Shown here: in pieces, positions 8,301 to 12,801 of the stretch
Position numbering within the stretch: position 1 is the stretch's first letter
How the letters are laid out: each line of letters begins with the position of its first letter
Assembly (NCBI GenBank): GCA_046545675.1
Contig: JBKGZI010000098.1
Location: 1-14,929 of the forward strand
DNA: 14,929 bases
Source: CAYLTX01 sp046545675
Lineage (GTDB): Bacteria > Myxococcota_A > Bradymonadia > Bradymonadales > Bradymonadaceae
Reading direction: 5' to 3'
Program-made: the position numbers and the translations under genes
Notes under the pieces: generated by a model
What the model saw: only the letters and a program-made list of their open reading frames with translations
What the model was told of the DNA's origin: nothing
Database searches by the model: none

Positions 8301-8757
8301 GGGCCGTCAGGCGTTTTATCATCTGACCGAGCTCAACCCGCAGGATCAAAATTCTGACGAACAGGACGAGCAAGACGAACAGGACGAAGACGAACAAGAC
8401 GAACAAGACGAACAGGACGAACAAGACGAGCAAGACGAGCAAGACGAACAAGACGAACAGGACGAGCAGGACGAGCAGGACGAGCAGGACGAACAAGACG
8501 AGCAGGACGAACAAGACGAGCAGGACGAACAGGACGAACAGGACGAACAGGACGAACAGGACGAACAGGACGAACAGGACGAGCAAGACGAAGAAGAACA
8601 ATCTCAACAGTCACAGCCCGAACGCCCCGAGCCCAGAGACCCCGAAGAGCGGCGCGTCGATGATATTCTGCGGGCGCTCGAGGAGAGCGACGACAACTTC
8701 CAGATGAAAAAGGCGCTCGAGGATATGCCCCGGCGCTACATCGAGAAGGATTGGTGA
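5335..8757 (+). CDS. batB: BatB-BatC fusion with PPC-like modules and (DEQ)n tract
   Basis: This 1140-aa protein joins a BatB VWA protein to a BatC-type TPR protein and adds extra domains. In order: membrane helices at about 8-28 and 56-74; VWA domain about 85-310 with complete MIDAS (D96-L-S98-N-S100, T169, D217); membrane helix 328-348; a second hydrophobic stretch 368-384 ending in LVGC (C385), which looks like a lipobox; three TPR motifs about 395-510. Three repeated modules follow, starting at C522, C670 and C795. Each opens with PC and an acidic E.ND stretch, has a second cysteine (C552, C699, C827) followed by a D.DWF/DDWY-type motif, and resembles bacterial pre-peptidase C-terminal (PPC) beta domains. 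Then come acidic inserts and a Asp-Glu-Gln tract (1008-1084). The last 50 residues (ILRALEESDDNFQMKKALE to EKDW) resemble the end of BatC proteins as I remember them. VWA-TPR fusions are known in proteobacteria; the PPC insertion is not familiar to me. No clear ribosome binding site precedes the ATG. Confidence 0.9.
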   Translation: MHFARPDNLYLLLMLVPMVLAIGGYFWWKRRVSKRVGHDHLIRAMAARHSNRRQVARAVLVVLAVALLGFAAAQPQWGQNDRSVERMGVDVVYAIDLSNSMLAQDIPPSRLQAAKDEITTSMTRLSGDRVGLVVFTAISFAQSPLTTDHGAIRFYLNKLKPRQMPVGGTSVGQAIMDSVELLTGEKIDQRTGEPEDNGSNSDGIDRADNQVIVLITDGEDHESSPLEAARMARERGIRVVTVGMGSPEGGRIPIYGDNGELKGYKRDQNGELVYTRLDEETLEGIAAETGGTYLRYTGEHSVVNGLERYIAELEKSELETMLRKRYKDRFMYFLAPALLLLVIAMLLGERRRRETGAPQRDERKSAGSIFMVLIVLLGATGLVGCDDAFRGTVSEVDQANQLIAQDKYEEALEQYREAEKVVPSSSELHYNRGIARLGAEDFDKAREAFARALESSDPELRFDALFNLGLALAGQEEWKEAYGTYKRALSIELDQQHPQNRERVEHARHNLEVVFRKLFPPCSELEDELENNDDPDTAAELEELSAEDLTLCGLDDDWFVIPATVGTSVSVEASFEQLREEPDPEHVFLPEPQDLQLSVFDARGKEVLAVDQGSPEDHRPDVSSTTRSIDKFTVTPEMVADGKSHVLLKAHATDGREFSYDVDVTAIPPCEALDDDYEPNDTREDAADIAPGSHELHICPGQDDWYAIDLEMGDTLFVDVAPGQDRERERPPVLDVEIVNADTGEVVSEGRPEPPYVTAGVRGVTQDGRYLVRVFGETDDEQGPYTTDIYRYEPCVVGDDRYEENDTASQAAELEQDAQTHRYLRICDADRDFFKLPPREDDQQAAGPGQAPGQAQPSGSQDDDDEDREVSWGLTVIEDKTAADATPSSVDEPASDPQDGDQHDANDEDAPPTLDIMSRSGDQILAEGVTPETPVEADDDPDGEPDDSDDADDDADDDADDDEPAQRPALDRAVSYENSDNEELLLRVQGRQAFYHLTELNPQDQNSDEQDEQDEQDEDEQDEQDEQDEQDEQDEQDEQDEQDEQDEQDEQDEQDEQDEQDEQDEQDEQDEQDEQDEQDEQDEQDEEEQSQQSQPERPEPRDPEERRVDDILRALEESDDNFQMKKALEDMPRRYIEKDW
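8179..8220 (+). repeat. 12-base in-frame repeat coding Asp-Asp-Ala-Asp
   Basis: GACGACGCCGAT is repeated three times (8179, 8191, 8203) plus a half unit. It lies in a loop insertion of the third PPC-like module of the BatB-BatC fusion (residues 949-962). The copies are identical at DNA level, which suggests recent slippage. Confidence 0.85.
8356..8586 (+). repeat. 9-base tandem repeat coding (Asp-Glu-Gln)n
   Basis: Twenty-five Asp-Glu-Gln codon triplets, with one short Asp-Glu unit at 8383-8388 after the third. The 5' part mixes GAA/GAG and CAA/CAG. From about 8524 the unit GACGAACAG is repeated six times without change, pointing to recent expansion at the 3' side. The tract separates the PPC-like modules from the conserved BatC-like C-terminus. 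Confidence 0.95.
8746..8750 (+). promoter_or_regulatory. Ribosome binding site of the BatD-BatE gene
   Basis: AAGGA at 8746-8750, within the last codons of the preceding gene, lies eight bases before the ATG at 8759. Two further in-frame ATG codons (8762, 8765) follow at once. The spacing favours the first. Confidence 0.6.
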
Positions 8758-8758
8758 G

Positions 8759-11422
8759 ATGATGATGCGACGAGACGGTTATCCAGCGTTGCGACGCAGG
8801 GCGTGCGTTCTGGTTGCGATGCTCGGCATCGTATTGTTAGGCGTGATCTGCCAGGCCAACACGGCGCATGCCCAAGCCAGCGTGCGCGCCCACGCCGATC
8901 CGGACACCGTCGAGCAAGGCGGCTTCGTCAACTACACGGTCACCGTCAGCATCCAGGGCAACCAGCGCATCGAGGTCGAGGGGCGCCCCGACTTTGGCAG
9001 AGCCTTCCAGGTGGTCGGCACGACCAACGCGCCCAGCCACCTCATTCGCAATGGCAACGTTCAAAAAAGTCTGCGACGCATCTACCGGCTGCGCGCCGTC
9101 GAGGAGGGCAACCATACCATCGAGCCGCCTCGGGTGCGCGTCGGTGGCACCGACGAGCAGCTAGACCCGATAAAAGTTCGGGTCAGGCCGCCCGGTAAGG
9201 GGCCGCGAAAACGACAGCGCCGTACCTCCCGCGGCCAGAACGAGAAGGTCTTCTTGGACCAAGAGCTCGCACCGACGCGCACGCCGTACGTCGGTGAGCA
9301 GCTCACGCTGACCTACTACCTCTACGCCGACGCCTTCCGGCTCAAGGTCAATCCGCAGCCGCCCGAGGAGCCGAGCCTCGATGATTTTTGGATCGAGGAT
9401 TTGAGCCAAGACTCCTCGGGCCAACGCCGGACGATGCGCGTCAACGGGCGGGTCATGGAGCGTGTCAATATGCGCACCTATGCGCTGTTTCCGCTGCGAG
9501 CCGGCCGGACGCGCATCGACCCGCTGGCCATCGACGTGCACACTGGCGGCTTCGGCCGGCGAACCGGCGAGCTTCGCCTGGAGTCCGACCCCGTCGAGCT
9601 GGACGTCCAGCCTCTGCCGGCGAACGCCCCCGACTCATTTTACGAGGGCAATGTCGGCCAGTGGAAGTTTCGGGCCACCACTGACCGAACCCGGGCCGAG
9701 ATGGGGCAGGCGATCACCGTACGCTTGGTCGCCGAGGGCGCCGGGCAGGTGGGCCGTATCGAGCTTCCGACGCTGCCCGAGCTCGACGGGGCGCGCATCG
9801 CCGGCCAAAACGAGAAGGTCGACCACGACACCAAGTCGGAGGTCGTCAGTGGCTCGAAGACCCTCGAATATACCGTGGTCGCCGAGCGCGAGGGCACCCT
9901 CGAGATCCCCGCGCTGGAGTTTTCGTACTTCGAGCCCAACAGCGAGACCTATAAGACGCTGCGCTCCGATCCCATCTCCATCGAGGTCAGCGGCGGGGAG
10001 GTCTCGCTGACCAAGCAGGCGCCGCTCGAGCGCGAGCGTGCCGACGGCGAAGACGAACCCGACATGCTCGAGAGGCTGGTCGACGGTTTGTCCGAACCGA
10101 AGCAGAAAGTATCGGTCGAGCCTACCCGCGAGCCGATGTGGCGAGGCGGGCTGTTCTGGCTGCTGGTCGCCATCCCCGCACTGGGCGTGCTGGCCGTGTG
10201 GTTCGAACGTCCCGCGCGAAAATGGCTCGCCCGCGGCCGGCCCGGCCGACGACGCGGCGCCGCCTACAAAGAGGCGATGCGCAAGCTCGATGCGGCCGAG
10301 GATGCCCCCGCAGGCGACGCGCTCGACCTCATCCGCGAGGCGCTGACGACCTACCTAATCGATGTCGCCGGCCTGCCCGCCGGCGCCGCCAACAGCTCGG
10401 ATCTGTCCGGTCACCTCGAGAGGCGAGGCGTCGACGCCGCGCTCGCCGAGCGCCTGGCGACAGTGGTTGCTGGAATTGGCGACGCCCGGTACTCCCCCGA
10501 CGTCGACACCAAGAACGCGCGAGCCGACGAGCTTCGCCGCGAGTGCCGCGCCTGCCTCGAGGAACTCGAGCGCGCACGTAAGAAGCGACGCTGGACTCCG
10601 GCCGCGGCCAAAGCGTTGCTCCTCGCCGCAGCCATCGGCGCGGGCCTCGCCGTCGTGCCCGTGAACACTCAGGCGAAGGATGCTCCTCAGCAAGCGGTCG
10701 CCGATGCGCAGCAGGCTCAACGAGACAACCAGTGGGACGAAGCCGCCCGCCTGTGGTCCGAGGTTGCCCACGAGCACCCCCGAGCACCCGATGTGCTGTA
10801 TAATCTGGGCACCTCACTGGCCCACACCGGCGACTACGGCCAGGCGCGTCTGATGCTCGAGCGAGCCGCGTTACTCGCCCCGGGCGATGAGGATATCGAA
10901 AGCAACCGCGACAGCGTCGAGCAAATGGTACGCCTGCGCCAGATCGAATTTGCCCCGGGGACCGTCCACGACAACACCACCTCCGAGGGTCTCTTCTGGT
11001 GGCGGCTGACCACGAGCATCTCGCCAAAGACCTTCGCCGTGGCGCTCATCGCGTTGTTGTGGCTGCTCTTTTTGGCCAGCCTCACCCGCCGCCTGGTCGA
11101 CCACCGCGGCATCGGCGACACCGCCATCGTCGTCGCCGTGATCGCGGCCGTCGGCGTCGCGCTCACCCTCGGCAGTTGCTTTGCGCGCGCACAAATCCTC
11201 GACTCGATTCAGCCGGCGGTCATCACCGAAGCCGACATCCCGCTGCGCGAGGGCCCCTCCCGACACGCGAGCCTCGCCGATATCAAGACCATGTTGGTGC
11301 CCGGCGTGGTGCTGCGCGTCGAGGACGAGCGCGACGGGTGGGTCAAGCTCGCTTTCGCCGACGGCAAGACCGCCTGGGCGCCGCGCGACCACGTACAACT
11401 GATCGCGGAGGGCGCGGAGTGA
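8759..11422 (+). CDS. batD: BatD-BatE fusion protein (Ig-like, TPR, SH3)
   Basis: This 887-aa envelope protein begins with a signal peptide (1-38, cleavage after AHA). A BatD region (about 40-440) follows, with repeated Ig-like domains recognisable by DTVEQGGFVNYTVTVS, APTRTPYVGEQLTLTYYLYAD and ELDGARIAGQNE. A membrane helix lies at about 463-483, then a probably cytoplasmic helical region (about 490-605). A second hydrophobic segment (about 615-636) ends in VNTQAKD and looks like an embedded signal peptide. Two TPR motifs (about 645-715), two membrane helices (about 757-776 and 787-809) and a C-terminal bacterial SH3 domain (about 820-882, DIPLREGPS through GWVKLAF to KTAWAPRDHV) follow. TPR, two helices and SH3 is the layout of BatE, so the gene looks like BatD fused to BatE. 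It starts one base after the previous stop and ends the operon. The BatD part is secure; the BatE identity rests on architecture. Confidence 0.88.
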   Translation: MMMRRDGYPALRRRACVLVAMLGIVLLGVICQANTAHAQASVRAHADPDTVEQGGFVNYTVTVSIQGNQRIEVEGRPDFGRAFQVVGTTNAPSHLIRNGNVQKSLRRIYRLRAVEEGNHTIEPPRVRVGGTDEQLDPIKVRVRPPGKGPRKRQRRTSRGQNEKVFLDQELAPTRTPYVGEQLTLTYYLYADAFRLKVNPQPPEEPSLDDFWIEDLSQDSSGQRRTMRVNGRVMERVNMRTYALFPLRAGRTRIDPLAIDVHTGGFGRRTGELRLESDPVELDVQPLPANAPDSFYEGNVGQWKFRATTDRTRAEMGQAITVRLVAEGAGQVGRIELPTLPELDGARIAGQNEKVDHDTKSEVVSGSKTLEYTVVAEREGTLEIPALEFSYFEPNSETYKTLRSDPISIEVSGGEVSLTKQAPLERERADGEDEPDMLERLVDGLSEPKQKVSVEPTREPMWRGGLFWLLVAIPALGVLAVWFERPARKWLARGRPGRRRGAAYKEAMRKLDAAEDAPAGDALDLIREALTTYLIDVAGLPAGAANSSDLSGHLERRGVDAALAERLATVVAGIGDARYSPDVDTKNARADELRRECRACLEELERARKKRRWTPAAAKALLLAAAIGAGLAVVPVNTQAKDAPQQAVADAQQAQRDNQWDEAARLWSEVAHEHPRAPDVLYNLGTSLAHTGDYGQARLMLERAALLAPGDEDIESNRDSVEQMVRLRQIEFAPGTVHDNTTSEGLFWWRLTTSISPKTFAVALIALLWLLFLASLTRRLVDHRGIGDTAIVVAVIAAVGVALTLGSCFARAQILDSIQPAVITEADIPLREGPSRHASLADIKTMLVPGVVLRVEDERDGWVKLAFADGKTAWAPRDHVQLIAEGAE

Positions 11423-11440
11423 GCTACTCCGCTACTCCGC
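11405..11440 (+). terminator. Hairpin across the stop codon of the last bat gene
   Basis: GCGGAGT (11414-11420) pairs perfectly with ACTCCGC (11426-11432) around a five-base loop. Outside it, GCGGAG (11405-11410) can pair with CTCCGC (11435-11440). The stem spans the TGA at 11420-11422 and uses the first octamers of the ladder. No T-tract follows, so it is either a Rho-independent-like stop of low efficiency or a 3'-end stabiliser. Confidence 0.35.
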
Positions 11441-11459
11441 TGCCCCGCTGGTCCGCTCC
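11423..11459 (+). repeat. Octamer ladder GCTACTCC after the Bat operon
   Basis: Exact 8-base period starting at the first base after the stop codon: GCTACTCC (11423), GCTACTCC (11431), GCTGCCCC (11439), GCTGGTCC (11447), GCTCC (11455). Bases 11435-11450 recur exactly at 12707-12722. Confidence 0.85.
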
Positions 11460-11461
11460 AA

Positions 11462-11490
11462 TTGACCGGCGACGTGACGGCGTCTACCCT
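11462..11490 (+). promoter_or_regulatory. Possible sigma-70 promoter for the nucleotidyltransferase module
   Basis: TTGACC (11462-11467) and TACCCT (11485-11490) are separated by exactly 17 bases. The -35 matches five of six consensus positions and the -10 only three. It would start transcription about 45-50 bases before the small gene at 11544. It is the best candidate between the Bat operon and the following genes. Confidence 0.35.
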
Positions 11491-11543
11491 TTCCGAGGTG
11501 CGTGTAAAGGCGATTTACCGTCAACCCCCGACGAGTGTTCCTC

Positions 11544-11771
11544 ATGACCCATCGAAGCGACAACGAATGCGCTCAGCGCCTTCGAACAGCGCTGGACTTG
11601 GCGGAGTCCGGTATCCAGATGCGGCTGGCTCAACTGCGCCGGGATCACCCTGACGAAGAGGAGCCTCTCATTCGTCAGCGGCTACAAGACTGGTTGTTGA
11701 GCCGCCCCGACGCCGGGTATGGGAGTGCGGTCTGGCGCCATGTGGAGCCCTCTTCCCTTCTAACTCCATGA
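11544..11771 (+). CDS. Small helical protein paired with nucleotidyltransferase
   Basis: A 75-aa protein with no signal peptide, mostly charged amphipathic helix: RLRTALDLAESGIQMRLAQL followed by RRDHPDEEEPLIRQRLQDWL and RPDAGYG. I recall such small proteins directly upstream of AbiEii-like nucleotidyltransferases in GC-rich bacteria, but know no function. The ATG at 11544 was chosen; a GTG at 11535 would add three residues. Neither has a clear ribosome binding site. The stop overlaps the start of the next gene (ATGA at 11768-11771), so the two are translationally coupled. By position it could be the antitoxin or regulatory partner of the nucleotidyltransferase. It lacks the winged-helix length of the classical AbiEi antitoxin. 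That role is inference. Confidence 0.75.
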   Translation: MTHRSDNECAQRLRTALDLAESGIQMRLAQLRRDHPDEEEPLIRQRLQDWLLSRPDAGYGSAVWRHVEPSSLLTP

Positions 11772-12358
11772 GCACAAACCTATTCGACACACTCGCCGAC
11801 GCTGCGGATATTCTCTCCGGCCTCGGCAAAGATTGGGCTCTTGTGGGTGGATTGGCCGTTTCGACCTATGTCGAGCCGCGATTTACGCGAGACATCGATA
11901 TTGCCGTTGCCGTCAATAACGACACGGAAGCAGAACAATTTGCTCACTCGTGGACGGCATCCGGCTTCGTCATTCACTCCGTTATCGAACAGGACATCAC
12001 CAACCGCCTCGCCACCATCCGATCACATCGTCCTGGAGCCGAGCACGAAATTGTCATCGACCTTCTTTTCGCCTCTTCGGGAATCGAACCTGAAGTCGCA
12101 GCCGAAGCTCGGCACCTTGAAATCGCGCCAGACATCACTGTCCCAGTAGCTCGGCCAGGGCATTTATTCGCGCTCAAATTGTTGTCAGCGGACCCAAAGA
12201 CACGTCCCCAAGATTTTATCGACTTGAACCATTTAGCGGAGTATCTCGACGCGGAGGAGCGCCACGCGGCTGTGCAGGCCGTGCGCCTAATCGAAGAGCG
12301 TGGATTCAACCGTGGGCGAGACCTTGAACCACTTTTAGAAGAGCGGTTGGGTGAGTAG
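11768..12358 (+). CDS. AbiEii-like nucleotidyltransferase
   Basis: A 196-aa soluble protein of the nucleotidyltransferase superfamily, closest in feel to the AbiEii/AbiGii type found in type IV toxin-antitoxin and phage-defence loci. Visible signature: WALVGGLAVSTYVEPRFTRDIDIAV with the G27-G28 pair and the metal-binding D42 and D44, a third carboxylate at D98 (IVIDLLFASSGIE), and the downstream HLFALKLLSADP..RPQDFIDLNHL with K137 and D149/D152. The catalytic set looks intact, so the enzyme is probably active and would transfer a nucleotide to an RNA or protein target not visible from sequence. It overlaps the 75-aa gene by four bases. Base composition is lower than the Bat operon: my hand counts of three 60-base lines here give 45, 55 and 58% GC, against 65% in one line of the BatB-BatC gene. 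This fits horizontal acquisition. Confidence 0.85.
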   Translation: MSTNLFDTLADAADILSGLGKDWALVGGLAVSTYVEPRFTRDIDIAVAVNNDTEAEQFAHSWTASGFVIHSVIEQDITNRLATIRSHRPGAEHEIVIDLLFASSGIEPEVAAEARHLEIAPDITVPVARPGHLFALKLLSADPKTRPQDFIDLNHLAEYLDAEERHAAVQAVRLIEERGFNRGRDLEPLLEERLGE

Positions 12359-12409
12359 CGGGTCTGAGAATCTTCCTTATGCAGCTCCATAGCCAAATAG
12401 GCGGGTATA

Positions 12410-12640
12410 ATGCAGGAATTCTACGAACGAATCGGCGGATTCTGCAGGTTGTTATCCGCCTCAGGTTACCGTGAATGCGCTGAACGGCTTCAAGATTCAG
12501 TAGCGTCAGGCTCTACGGGGACGGAAATACTTTTGGCACTTCGATTTCATCTTCGAATACTCCAGTCCAAAGCGCCGCTTCCGCCTGAAGTCTCGAGCGA
12601 AGCCGCGCAGATCCAAGAACAGGTCGACAGCTTGCTCTAG
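12410..12640 (+). CDS. Hypothetical small helical protein
   Basis: A 76-aa reading frame in the same orientation, 51 bases after the nucleotidyltransferase. The composition looks coding and helical: EFYERIGGFCRLLSASGYRECAERLQDSV, then SGSTGTEILLALRFHLRIL and a C-terminal acidic helix. There is no signal peptide, membrane segment or catalytic motif. I do not recognise a family with confidence. The start is unusual: a perfect TATAAT (12406-12411) overlaps the ATG at 12410, and only a weak purine stretch (AGGCGG) lies upstream. It may be the third member of the nucleotidyltransferase module or an independent gene. The direct repeat at 12707-12722 lies downstream of it and would include it in the same island. 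Confidence 0.55.
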   Translation: MQEFYERIGGFCRLLSASGYRECAERLQDSVASGSTGTEILLALRFHLRILQSKAPLPPEVSSEAAQIQEQVDSLL

Positions 12641-12693
12641 GGTGGTTGTGGACTTCGTGCGTAGCGACGACTGAGGTCAAAAATAGCGGATTG

Positions 12694-12726
12694 AGCGAAG
12701 CAGCGCCTCCGCTGCCCCGCTGCGTA
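12694..12726 (+). repeat. Partial octamer ladder with hairpin, right end of island
   Basis: GCGCCTCC (12703), GCTGCCCC (12711) and GCTGCGTA (12719) continue the 8-base pattern seen after the Bat operon. CTCCGCTGCCCCGCTG at 12707-12722 is an exact copy of 11435-11450. GCAGCG (12700-12705) pairs with CGCTGC (12710-12715) around a four-base loop, with AGCG/CGCT outside, so the RNA could form a terminator-like hairpin for the 76-aa gene. No T-tract is present. Confidence 0.6.
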
Positions 12727-12789
12727 CGTGCGAAATTGAGGGAATTTGGTTAAGGTGGCGGCTGTCTAATTGAATGACCATTCAACTCC

Positions 12790-12796
12790 AGAGGAG
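12790..12796 (+). promoter_or_regulatory. Ribosome binding site of the thiolase gene
   Basis: AGAGGAG at 12790-12796, five bases before the ATG at 12802, is a strong Shine-Dalgarno and fixes the thiolase start. The 160 bases before it contain no promoter I can defend. Confidence 0.75.
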
Positions 12797-12801
12797 CCAC
12801 T

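Noticed and set aside
6004..8607. An 867-aa open frame on the minus strand opposite the BatB-BatC gene, with long Leu/Val/Phe repeats
   Set aside because: It is the mirror of high-GC codon bias and of the (DEQ)n tract read backwards; it has no domain, signal or ribosome binding site, while the plus strand carries recognisable VWA and TPR domains.
12641..12801. A sigma-70 promoter for the thiolase gene
   Set aside because: TTGAGG (12736) and TTGGTT (12746) were tried as -35 boxes, but no acceptable -10 lies 16-18 bases downstream of either.
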